From the NCBI GenBank assembly GCA_029204225.1, contig MU832241.1:1-64000 (forward strand): DNA of 64,000 nucleotides. The letters run 5' to 3'. Of the stretch, positions 52,021 to 62,147 are shown piece after piece. This DNA comes from Diphasiastrum complanatum (lineage: Eukaryota; Streptophyta; Lycopodiopsida; Lycopodiales; Lycopodiaceae). The position numbers and the translations under genes are program-made. The notes under the pieces are model-generated. The model was not told the origin of the DNA, did not search any database, and worked only from the letters and a program-made list of their open reading frames with translations. Position 1 is the stretch's first letter, and each line of letters begins with the position of its first letter.

Positions 52021-52706
52021 TGCCAAAAATTGGCAAATTTAGCTTGATCAAAAACCATGTAGTAAAATGTAAATTTTGTACATAACTAGATTCCACACAT
52101 GTGAGCCCAAGATGCCACGTGAAAATCCACTCCTAATTTAGGTCAAGTCCATAGGGTTGGTCATGTCATTTTGGAAGTGATTCCTAGTTTATAAGACCTA
52201 AATCCTAGTTTTAAGGTGAAAATTGACCAACTAGCTATCTACCAAGTATGACTCTAGGAAATAGACTAGGGTATCATTTTAGGACAAAAAGGTTGAGTTA
52301 ACTTCCTTATTACATGCTGGAAATCCACCTAACTTCACAAAGGAAGTCAAATTTGCTATGTATTCCAAGCTCCCATAGTGAGAAGATAGAATATTTTTGG
52401 AGCTCATTGGCAATCTCAAGCTAGTTCACTATGCACATTGAGTTTTTGTGATCCAAATGAAACCAAATTGATTTCTACTTCATTCTCAGTCTATATCGCA
52501 CAACAGGCTGTGGCTTGCATGTGTGGGTTCGGATTTCAATGTTGATCAATGCTTTTGATTGTTAATGATTGTTGTTTGTCAAATTGCCAATCTAGATCAA
52601 CTTTTTTGTATCTAATTTTTTGATAGATTGTTAATTAAGCAAGCATCCAATTACTCTTGTGGATATTTTGTAGATCCACATATGGTCCTAAAGTGTTGGA
52701 AAGAGG
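52021..52706 (+). repeat. LTR-like segment abutting copia M
   Basis: It follows a purine tract (GAGAAGGAGGAGAAT) and begins TTGCCAAAAATTGGCAAATT. Its distal part (TTACTCTTGTGGATATTTTGTAGATCCAC) resembles the LTR of copia B. It ends where the LTR of copia M starts (52707), so M probably inserted into or beside it. Confidence 0.55.
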
Positions 52707-53779
52707 TGTGAAAGATAACTCGAAAATAAATGAACTCCAATGAAAAATATTGTGCACAGCGGAATAAACTATCTTCCTCTTTCCTCATGCATGACAACGC
52801 CTATCAATTTCAAGCAAAACATTAGTGATAAAAATCACATTCAATCTTATAGTAACTAACTTTGAGATTGTTAGTACTACAGTGATTACGTAGCCAAACA
52901 TTAAGTATCAATACATCAAACAAATAATTTGTCGCGAAGAGCTAGACAAATTATTAGTCACGAATTAGTCACGAAGAGCTAGACTAATAATTAGTCGCGA
53001 AGAGCAAACAGCCAGACAAAGCAATTAGATAGCCAAATAGAACGTAGAAAAGCATTGCAGTATTGACACAAATCTGAACATAGAACCAAACAGAGCTATA
53101 ATCAGATTAAGTATAATGAAATTTACAAGTCAATAATGCAGGTGAGTACAAAACAATAACGGACGTAACCGCATGCTTCACACAATCTGTAAAGGTGATG
53201 AATCTATTACTAACAATCTACTTGACAAAAAAGAATCAATGTGCAAAGGCATCTACAATATCTGTCTCTGAATTACAAATGATGCTTCAGATGGTATTCA
53301 ATATATACATAAGTTTTATAGGTGTGCAGATGAAGAAGGTACAGAAAGTGGTTGTGCTGTCTATGGGAGATCGTGGGTGGTTATTGTTGTCAAATCTGAT
53401 TGCATAGTGCATGGAACGAGCGTGATGAGGCCTCGATGTCGGGCTTCGCTAAAATTCACGTTGGTGAAAATGCGAAAATTGTGACACTCCGTCCAATGCC
53501 TCAGTAAATTATTTGTAAGGTACCTTCGCCTTTCTATAAGGGCACATTTGGTATTTGTAGGACAGTATCACATTTTTTGCCTATAAAAAATTATGTGTAA
53601 AGACATAGTGTCGCATTTTTCGAATGTTGCACCTATGAAAATTTACTTGTATTTATGCAGACTGCAGCAACAAACAATTCAAATATGCAGACTATGCGAC
53701 AACATGAGTAAAAATGCAGCAGCATGAATGGAGACAAATTAACATAGGATTTAGGAGAGTAGAGGAGATAAATCCAACA
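52707..53779 (-). repeat. Copia M 3' LTR (~1073 bp)
   Basis: On the minus strand it begins TGTTGGATTTATC directly after the purine tract AAGGGGGGG and ends ...CTTTCACA at 52707. It contains a short tandem repeat (ATTAGTCGCGAAGAGCTAGAC-like, three copies, 52929-53010). Confidence 0.8.
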
Positions 53780-53786
53780 CCCCCCC

Positions 53787-54565
53787 TTAATCTGGATCCG
53801 TAAATGCCTTGATCTTCAGACTAAGCAATGCACAAAACTTGTTGTGTGCATTAACACTTAATGCCTTTGTAAATATATTTGCAACCATGTCTTGCGTTCT
53901 ACAGTACGTTAAGGTTACCTCGTTGAGAACCTTGCCCCTAATATAGTGATATCAGATTTCAATATGCTTACTCCTAAAGTGAAATCTAGGGTTGGCCGAT
54001 AAGATAATAGCACTCTGATTATCACAGAATATGATTGTAGGGTTGTATTGATTCAAACTAATGTCCGATAATAAATTTCTCAACCAAAATGCTTCTTTGA
54101 TAGATTGAGAAACAACAATGTATTATGTTTCTGTAGATGAAAGAGCAATAGAGGATTGCTTACGACTGTTCCATGAGATAGGATTGTCGCTGAAGAAGAA
54201 TGTAAATCCAAATGTGGACTTACGATTGTCTACATCTCCTCCCCAGCTTGCATCAGAGTATCCACTGAGCTGATGGAGATTGTCATTGTTGACTTCTCCA
54301 TAGCAGATGCATTGGTCCATGGTAACTCTTATGAGAGCTTTCCAATGGGTAATGCCAGGATTAGTCATATATTGACTAAGTGAGCTTACTGCAACAGAGA
54401 TGTCAGGTCTTGTACAAACCATTGCGTACATGAGAGATCCAAGTATTGATCGATAAGAATACTCTCTCATTTGCTCCTCTTTCTGCTTGGTCTGCGGACA
54501 CTGGTTCTTTGACTAACGCAGGTCTGGATCCATCGGTGGATGAGCTAACTTACAGTTCATCAGAT
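53787..54565 (-). pseudogene. Copia M RT end and RNase H
   Basis: SKNQCPQTKQKEEQMREYSY, LGSLMYAMVCTRPDISVAV and SQYMTNPGITHWKA are the RT C-terminal region. SGYSDASWGGDVDNRKS, SSIALSSTETE, FCDNQSAI and RSKHIEI mark RNase H, ending shortly before the purine tract. A stop replaces a residue near 54515 and others follow near 54115 and 53970, so it is decayed. Confidence 0.92.
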
Positions 54566-55076
54566 TATATTGTTGAAATGGAAAATTAATCCATCTTGAC
54601 TTTAGGCTTGCTACAAACATTGTACCATGCAAGTATGTTGTTCCATAAATGCAAATGCCAAGTTTGGCCTAGATAGAACTCGAGCTATATGGATGTGTCA
54701 TATCTACTTTGATGATTACAACTTGCATATAGATTGTAGACTTCGAAATAGCAATATTATGCTTGTAGAAACTCGTGCACACATGCATTAATTGTAAGTG
54801 ATCCATAGTGACATGCAAGGCATGCACAAAGTAAAATGGACACATGCATGGTGATTTGTACATTTCTAGCTAGAACTAGGACACTTGGTAAAAGTAGGTA
54901 AAGAAAGATTCATGCAATGATATGTGACAAATGTCACATAGACTCTAGTTTTCACATAGACTCTAGTTTTCACTTTAGATGTCATTAAAAGGTGGGTGGA
55001 TGTGATTATACCTCGAGCTATCCCAAACTCCATAAATATGTGTAGCTCTTCTCATATTTTTTGATGAAGAACCAAA

Positions 55077-56455
55077 GCTTTGTCAAGATGGCACAATCAA
55101 CAAGTACAAGGCTAGGCTTTGTGCAAAGGGTTTTGCTCAAGTCTATGGACTTGATTATGAGGAGACTTTTGCTCCAGTTGCAAAGAGGTATCAATTAGAA
55201 TCATAATTTCTATTGCTTGTTTTTTCAATTGGCAAGTTCATGTCTCTAATGCATTTTAAAATGGATATCTAGAAGAAGAGATTTATATGGATCAGTCTAT
55301 TGGGTTCATCCATGACGAAGACAAAGTTTGCTTGCTCTTCAAAAGTCTATATGGACTAAAGCAAGCTCCAAGGTCATGGTATTCTCGACTTAACACCTTT
55401 CTTGAGTCACTAGGATTTAATCTTAGTAACTATGATCCTTCCTTGTATGTCAAGTTTTTTGATAAAGATATTGTCATCCTTCTTATTTATGTTGATGATA
55501 TCATTTTAACAGGAAGTTGTATCAAGTTAGTTGAGGAAACCAAGATTGCACTTGGAAAAGAGTTCAAGCTGCAAGATCTTGAAAAAATTCACTACATATT
55601 AGGATTAGAGATTGACTTTCTTAAAGATAAAGCTTTTGTATGTCAATCCAAGTATGCTCTTTCAATGTTTAAAAAGTTCAATATGTTAGATTGTAAGTGT
55701 ATAGAAACTCCTATGGAGCAAAATGTGAAAGACCCTAAAAAAGGTGATGAAAGATCCTTTGTGGACATCACTCCTTTTAGGAGTCTTATAGGCTCCTTAA
55801 TTTGGCTCACGATAACTAGACCTGACATAAGCTTTAGTGTTCATAAGTTGAGCCAGGCTATGCAAAATCCTACTATTATCATTGGAAAATGGCCAAGAGA
55901 GTGCTTAGATACATATCTTCAACTTTTGATTATGGTTTATTGTATGAAAGTAAAAATCTTTCTATAATTGGTTATTCTGACTCGAATTTTGCAAGTGATA
56001 GAGCAGATCGAAAATCTACAAGTGCTTATGTCATATATCTTGGAGGAAACTTGATATCTTGGCTTTCCAAAAAGCAAGATATTGTATCACACTCATCTTG
56101 TGAAGCTGAGTATAAGGCACTCACTACAACAACAAAGGAAGTGCTTTGGGTCAAGAGGTTGCTAGTGGAGCTAAAGATAATCATGGAAAATGATCTACCT
56201 ATGATCATGTGTGACAACATTTCAGCCCAAGCCCTTGCCAACAATCCGATATTCCATGCAAGGAGCAAACATATTGAAGTTGCACATTACTTCGTAAGAG
56301 AGAAGCTTATTGGAGGGGAAATCTGCTTGGAGCACATCGACACATCTGCATCTTGTATTGTTGATATGCTCACCAAAACTTTGAGCAAGAGTTCCTTCAT
56401 CAAGCATAGAGCCAATCTTGGAGTAATACCAAGATCCATGTTCAAGTCAATATAG
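55077..56455 (+). pseudogene. Copia K RT-RNase H remnant
   Basis: It starts at [21 protein letters not shown] and [12 protein letters not shown] frame shift and stop (55205-55262) precede KVCLLFKSLYGLKQAPRSWY and the catalytic YVDDIILTG (about 55490). TRPDISFSVHKLSQ is followed by another shift near 55885. RNase H has SDSNFASDRADRKS, SSCEAEYKAL, CDNISAQALANNP, HARSKHIEV and ends MFKSI before the purine tract GGAGGAG and the LTR. Confidence 0.93.
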
Positions 56456-56472
56456 ATTGTTGTTAGGAGGAG

Positions 56473-57251
56473 TGTTGAAATGAAAAAATAATCCATCTTG
56501 ACTTTAGGATTGCTACAAACATTGTACCATGCAAGTATGTTGTTCCATAAATGCAAATGCCAAGTTTGGCCTAGATAGAACTTGAGCTATATGGATATGT
56601 CATATCTAGTTTGATGATTACAACTTGCATATAGATTGTAGACTTAGAAATAGCAATATTATGCTTGTAGAAACTCGTGGCATTTCACATGCATCAATTG
56701 TAAGTGATCCATAGTGACATGCAAGGCATGCACAAAGTAAAATGGACACATGCATGATGATTTGTACACTTCTAGTTAGAACTAGGACACTTGGTAAAAG
56801 TAGGTAAAGATTCATGCATGAGATGTGACAAATGTCACATAGACTCTAGTTTTCACTTTAGATGTCATTAAAAGGTGGATGGATGTGGTTCTACCTCGAG
56901 CTACCTTAAACTCCATAAATATGTGTAGCTCTTCTCATATTTTTTGATGAAAAAGCTTTGTAACTATCTCATGCCATTTTGGATCCACACCATTTTTGCT
57001 TGATATATCTCTATTTTTAGCTCGTGTTAAGGCTAATGCTAATACACTAATTTCTTGTACTTTTGCTCATTTATGATTCATTGCTATCATTCTTTGATTC
57101 TTAGCATGCTAGATTGTGGTTAAGCCATAACTTCTGTACTAGATCTTGCTATTCATTCTAGAATCAGGTTATTGTGCTAATCATAAAGCTTAATTGAATC
57201 TATCTTTCTTGTGGATCATCCTCACACGTGTGAATTCTGAAAATTTTGTCA
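56473..57251 (+). repeat. Copia K 3' LTR
   Basis: TG...CA ends; its first ~480 bp align with 54571-55075 with few substitutions and small indels. Confidence 0.9.
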
Positions 57252-57256
57252 TATAT

Positions 57257-57427
57257 CTATCAAGAACATTGTGAAGTTACCTTTGTTGAGTAATATAAAT
57301 CAGTCGTCTGTCTCTATGGATTTGAATGCCCAGACAGAAGTGAGCTTTACCCAGATTAGTCATGTCGAACTCAAAAAACAACATCTGTTTAGAATCCTTA
57401 ACCAAATTGGTATTGTTGCTGAAAAGT
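57257..57427 (-). pseudogene. Copia M RT middle segment between two insertions
   Basis: Minus-strand reading gives LFSNNTNLVKDSKQMLFFEF, DMTNLGKAHFCLGI and IHRDRRLIYITQQR, the part of copia RT just after the YxDD motif. It ends at HNVLDRY next to the TATAT duplication. One stop is present. Confidence 0.92.
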
Positions 57428-58264
57428 TGTGAAAATGTCAAAATCACGCTTGATCTAGGCCAAAATCATGTACATATTATGTTTACACATGTGTGGATCC
57501 TGTTCCCATGTGTGAATTAAATGCATTTATCATTTAGATGAGTCATATAGGTTTTACATACCATTTCATTTGAGATCTAGTGGCTAAAATGGCCAAAATC
57601 TAGTTTTCTAGCTATATGCCACTTGGCATCATTTTATTGGTAGGAAAAGCTATTTCACATGGATAGGAGTGATCTCACACGTGCCAAAGATTGCTCACAT
57701 GTGTCAAAACATTAGTAGTAGGTGAGATCCAACTTGTAGTAGATATTTGTGCAAGTCCCTATAAATTAGAAAAATTGCCTAAAATCAAATGAGGTGGCTA
57801 TAAGTTAGGAAACTTGGTCCATGTGCCATATTGATGATTATTGGTGGATCCTTTGATGAGTAGGCACTCTCACACATGACAAATCAGCTGAGTAAGCATC
57901 AGCTCTTGCGTATATATGGTGGCTCATTTGGCCATAAATGATATGGAAGCTAAATCTTGGTTTTGGAGCAATTCTAGTGTTTTCTCTCTATTTGTCTTGT
58001 GTTTTTATGCATTGATTGGGTTCTAAGCTTAGTATACTTTATTCTCAGCCTATTGTCCGTACTCTGATAGGTTTTCACACGTGTGAAACCAGCAAGTACA
58101 AGTTTTGATCAATAATGATTGTTCTTGTTAGATTTATTCATCTAGATTTGATCTAAATGCTATCTAATCTTGTGTAGATTGATAGGTTAATCTAATCTAA
58201 CATCCAATCACTCTGGTGGATCTGATTCAGATCTATTCTTGGTCCATTTTGCTGTACTTTGACA
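57428..58264 (+). repeat. Copia B 5' LTR
   Basis: It begins TGTGAAAATGTC and ends TTTGACA just before the primer binding site at 58265. It contains CACACGTGTGAA palindromic words around 58077-58090. Confidence 0.93.
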
Positions 58265-58846
58265 TGGTATCAGAGCCAAGTACAAGTGCATTTAAGACAT
58301 GGATCTAAAACTATTCCCAAATTGGTAGGTTTTTGAAAACAAGCTAATATTGAGGTAGCGAGTTGAAATGGATAGCTAGAGCCAAAATATTTGTACCAAA
58401 TCTTGTTGTGGGCTACAAGTATACCTTCCACACGTGTGGGGCTGTACATAACCTGTTTTGAACAGTATTTTTTATTTTGGTGCAATTTGAGCTTCATACA
58501 CCCAATTTGAGTCAATTTAGTGCATTTTTCAAGCTTTCACTTGCATTGTTTCTATTCCATTGATTTGTTCTTGTTTAGATCAATCATATAGGTGGATTAG
58601 AGCTTGTTTATAGTACATTGAAGTTGGTTCTCTATTTTTTTGAGTGTACCTTGAAGTTGAGAGTGCTATAAACCAAAGATTAAGGAGTGAATTTGCAAAG
58701 TTGAGATTGTAATCTATAGATCCATCATTCTAGATTTGCTCTAAAGTGGTAGGGTCAGGTCTACAAGCTTATTGATTGCTAGAAGACACTATAGGTTCAG
58801 ATCTCTAAGTGAAACCATCTAAGTTTCAAGTGCATTTACACTAATA

Positions 58847-60331
58847 ATGGCATCAATGGGTGGCTTCTTACTTGAAGCTAGTGAAAGGCTTTCATCAACT
58901 AATTATGCCATTTGGAAAGTTCGAATGGAGTCATTATTTGTACTTCATGATTTGTATGACATTGTTCTTGGTGTGGAAGAAGAACCTCAAGTAGCTCAAG
59001 AATTAGTAAAGTACAAGAAGAGATTTAAGTTGTCATTACATTGCTTGAGAATGAATGTAAGTAATGACTTGTTGAAAGAGATCTCATCTTGTAGCACATC
59101 CAAAGCCAATAGTATGAAAGAGTTTTGTCAAACTAATGGCATTAGAAGAGAGTTTACTTGCACATACACCCCACAACAAAATGGGGTGGCCGAGAGGAAA
59201 AATAGAACACTATGTGAGTGTGCTAAAGCATTGAGATTAGATGCATCACTTCCTATTTCATTTTGGGGAGAAGCTATTTTATGTGCAAACTTTCTATGTA
59301 ATAGCATGACTAATAGTGCCATTGGAGGTCTCACACCTTATGAAGCATTGTATGGCAAAAAGCCAAATCTTAGTGATTTGAAAATTTTTGGATGTACTTG
59401 TTATGTACACATTCCTTTAGAAGTAAGGAAAAAGGAAGATGCTACTTCATTTAAAGGCATCTTTGTTGGTTATAGTGAAAATAGTAAAGCATATAGGATA
59501 TTTGATCCTATTACCAAGAAAGTTTCTGTAAGTAGAGATGTACTTTTTGATGAATCTCTCAATGGAAAAGAGAAGGTACTTTCCAACAACTCTCATCTTA
59601 TCAGTGATCATGCTATGGCCAAGAAGGAGCTTCAAGGAGTTGAAGACCAAGAGGATCTTGCTCAAGATCCAAAGGTGCCAAGAAGATCAACAAGAGTGAG
59701 GGCCGAGCCATCAAGGCTCACTTATAGTGACAAAGGAAAGCAAAGTGAAGATTCTCAAATACACACCTCTTATTCTTTCTTGACTACTATGCTTGAAGAA
59801 CCAACATGTTTTGAAGAAGCAATTAAGTCTCAAAGTTGGAAGGATGCTATGCAAGTAGAGTTTGATGCTTTGTTGGAAAATCAAACTTGGGATCTTGTTA
59901 ATCTACCTTATGGAAAGAAGCCTCTTACTTGTAAATGGATATATAGACTGAAGTATAATCAATATGGTTCCATTCATAAGTATAAAGCAAGACTTGTAGC
60001 AAAAGGTTTTTTACAAGTCAAAGGCATAGATTATGATGAAACCTTTGCTCCTGTTGCAAAGCTTGTAACCATTAGATTGATCATATGCCTTGCTACTTCT
60101 TTCAAGTGGGAGCTCTTTCAACTTGATGTGACAAATGCTTTCTTGAATGGATTCTTGGAGGAGGAAATTTACATGTGCCAACCCGAGGGCTTCATCAAAG
60201 ATGGAGAAGAAGACAAAGTGTGCTTTTTGAAGAAGAGTCTTTATGGGCTCAAGCAAGCACCTAGAGCTTGGTACTCTAGGTTGCATTCTTATCTTATTTC
60301 CATTGGATTTGTTACAAATGTAATGATGTAA
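58847..60331 (+). CDS. Copia B in-frame gag-integrase-RT fusion (494 residues)
   Basis: One open frame starting MASMGGFLLEASERL, the usual gag start of this copia group. After about 88 residues gag (LRMNVSNDLLKEISS) runs directly, in frame, into the C-terminal half of integrase (MKEFCQTNGIRREF, YTPQQNGVAERKNRT). The rest of gag, the zinc knuckle, the protease and the integrase zinc domain and first catalytic residues are missing. It continues through the integrase C-terminus and the start of RT ([53 protein letters not shown]) and stops just before YVDD after a small deletion. It cannot supply protease or active integrase; whether it is expressed is unknown. Mobility, if any, would need help from a full-length relative. 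Confidence 0.85.
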   Translation: MASMGGFLLEASERLSSTNYAIWKVRMESLFVLHDLYDIVLGVEEEPQVAQELVKYKKRFKLSLHCLRMNVSNDLLKEISSCSTSKANSMKEFCQTNGIRREFTCTYTPQQNGVAERKNRTLCECAKALRLDASLPISFWGEAILCANFLCNSMTNSAIGGLTPYEALYGKKPNLSDLKIFGCTCYVHIPLEVRKKEDATSFKGIFVGYSENSKAYRIFDPITKKVSVSRDVLFDESLNGKEKVLSNNSHLISDHAMAKKELQGVEDQEDLAQDPKVPRRSTRVRAEPSRLTYSDKGKQSEDSQIHTSYSFLTTMLEEPTCFEEAIKSQSWKDAMQVEFDALLENQTWDLVNLPYGKKPLTCKWIYRLKYNQYGSIHKYKARLVAKGFLQVKGIDYDETFAPVAKLVTIRLIICLATSFKWELFQLDVTNAFLNGFLEEEIYMCQPEGFIKDGEEDKVCFLKKSLYGLKQAPRAWYSRLHSYLISIGFVTNVMM

Positions 60332-61320
60332 AGATCATTATTTTGGTTTTATACGTTGATGATATAATTCTCACAGGAAATGATCATGATGGCATTATAG
60401 ATGTAAGAATTTCCTTGTCTAGTGAGTTTAAAATGGTAGATCTAGGACTTCTAAAGGTCATACTTGGAATAGAAGTTACTAGATGCAATGATTTTACTTT
60501 CATATGTCAATCTAAGTATGCTGGATCCATCTTAGAAAAGTTTGGCATGAAAGATTGTAAAGGAGTTGAAACTCCCATGGAACTAAATGTAAAAGTTTCT
60601 AAGGAAAGTGACGAAGCATCCTTTGAGGAAATCACTATCTATAGAAAGCTTATTGGTTCCTTGATCTATTTGACCATCACTAGACTAGATCTTAGCTTTT
60701 GTGCTGGCAAATTGAGTCAATACATACAAAGTCCACTAATATGTCATTGGAAGAGTGCCAAAAGAGTGTCAAGGTACATCTCGACTACTAGAAAATTTGG
60801 CATAGTATATCAAGGGACAAATCTTTGTTTGAGAGCGTACTCGGACTCAGATTTTGCAGGTGACAAAGTGTATAGGAGATTCACAAGTGCCTTTGCTACA
60901 TTCCTATGTGGAGGAGTCATATCTTGACTTTTCAAAAAACAAGATACTATCTCACTTTCATCAACCGAATCCGAGTATAAAGCTATGACAACAACAACAA
61001 AGGAGATCCTATGGCTAAGAAGACTACTGGAGAAGCTTCAAGTGATCAAGGCTGAAGATATTCCATGCATATATTGTGACAATCAAGCAGCCCAAAAACT
61101 TGCCAACAATCCAATCTTCCATGCTCGAACCAAGCACATTGAGATTTCACATCACTTTGTGAGAGAGAAGGTACAAGCAAAAAAGATCAAGCTCATCCAT
61201 GTTCCATCTTCAGATTGTGTTGCTGATATACTTACCAAACCATTGGCAAAGGATCCATTTGTAAAGTTAAGATTAGAACTTGGAGTTGTAGATAGATGTA
61301 TACTAGATTTACCAAGCTAG
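60332..61320 (+). pseudogene. Copia B RT C-terminal half and RNase H
   Basis: Resumes in a new frame with LVLYVDDIILTGND, then SKYAGSILEKFGMKDCKG, LIGSLIYLTITRLDLSF, and RNase H SDSDFAGDKVYRRFTSA. A stop at 60925 interrupts it; the frame continues SLSSTESEYKAM (with a change of the expected W), CDNQAAQKLANNP, HARTKHIEI and VADILTKPLAKD to a stop at 61320. Confidence 0.93.
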
Positions 61321-61334
61321 ATTTTGAGGAGGAG

Positions 61335-62147
61335 TGTGAAAATGTCAAAATCATGCTTGATCTAGGCCAAAATCATGTACATATTATGTTTGAACATGTG
61401 TGGAGCTTGTTTCCACGTGTGAATTAAATGTATTTATCATTTAGATGAGTCATATAGGTTGTACATACCATTTCATTGGAGATCTAGTGGCTAAAATGGC
61501 CAAAATCTAGTTTTCTAGCTATATGGCACTTGGCATCATTTTATTGGTAGGAAAAGCTATTTCACATGGATAGGAGTGATCTCACACGTGCCAAGGATTG
61601 CTCACATGTGTCAAAACATCAGTAGTAGGTGAGATCCAACTTGTAGTAGATATTTTTGCAAGTCCCTATAAATTAGGAAAATTGCCCAAAATCAACGGAG
61701 GTGGCTATAAGTTAGGAAACTTGGTCCATGTGCCATATTGATGGGTGGATCCTTTGATGAGTAGGCACTCTCACATGTGACGCATCAGCTGAGTATATAC
61801 GGTGGCTCATTTGGCCATAATTGATATGGAAGCTAAATCTTGGTTTTGGAGCAATTCTGGTGTTTTCTCTCTATTTGTCTTGTGTTTTTATGCATTGATT
61901 GGGTTCTAAGCTTAGTATACTTTATTCTCAGCCTACTGTCTGTACTCTGACAGGTTTTCACACGTGTGAAACCAGCAAGTACAAGTTTTGATCAATAATG
62001 ATTGTTTTTGTTAGATTTATTCATCTAGATTTGATCTAAATGCTATCTAATCTTGTGTAGATTGATAGGTTGATCTAATCTAACATCCAATCACACTTGT
62101 GGATCTGATTCAGATCTATTCTTGGTCCATTTTGTTGTACCTTGACA
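61335..62147 (+). repeat. Copia B 3' LTR
   Basis: Same ends as the 5' LTR; short deletions near 61741 and 61790 relative to it. Confidence 0.93.

Larger units (their letters stand above)
54571..57251 (+). mobile_element. Copia K, internally deleted, inserted in copia M
   Basis: 5' LTR (54571 to about 55075, partial) and 3' LTR (56473-57251, ~779 bp) begin TGTTGAAATG, and the 3' LTR ends TTTTGTCA. The flanks carry the perfect target duplication TATAT at 54566-54570 and 57252-57256. An internal deletion joins the first ~500 bp of the 5' LTR directly to RT, removing the rest of the LTR, the primer site, gag, protease and integrase. Confidence 0.92.
57428..62147 (+). mobile_element. Copia B, 4.7 kb, both LTRs, inserted in copia M
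   Basis: 5' LTR 57428-58264 (837 bp) and 3' LTR 61335-62147 (813 bp) share TGTGAAAATGTC...TTGACA ends and are similar with scattered substitutions and two short indels. Flanks are AAAGT (57423-57427) and AAAGC (62148-62152), a 5-bp target duplication with one change. The primer binding site is TGGTATCAGAGCC (58265-58277); the purine tract GAGGAGGAG precedes the 3' LTR. Internal region: an in-frame deleted gag-integrase-RT frame and an RT-RNase H frame. Confidence 0.95.

Noticed and set aside
57257-57268. CAAGAACA as the 3' end of the copia K LTR
   Set aside because: Ending the LTR at 57251 gives a perfect TATAT target duplication and restores the copia M reading frame; the CAAGAACA end does neither.
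58265-58277. tRNA gene suggested by TGGTATCAGAGCC (also at 32134, 42411, 51626)
   Set aside because: These are retrotransposon primer binding sites complementary to initiator tRNA, with no cloverleaf around them.
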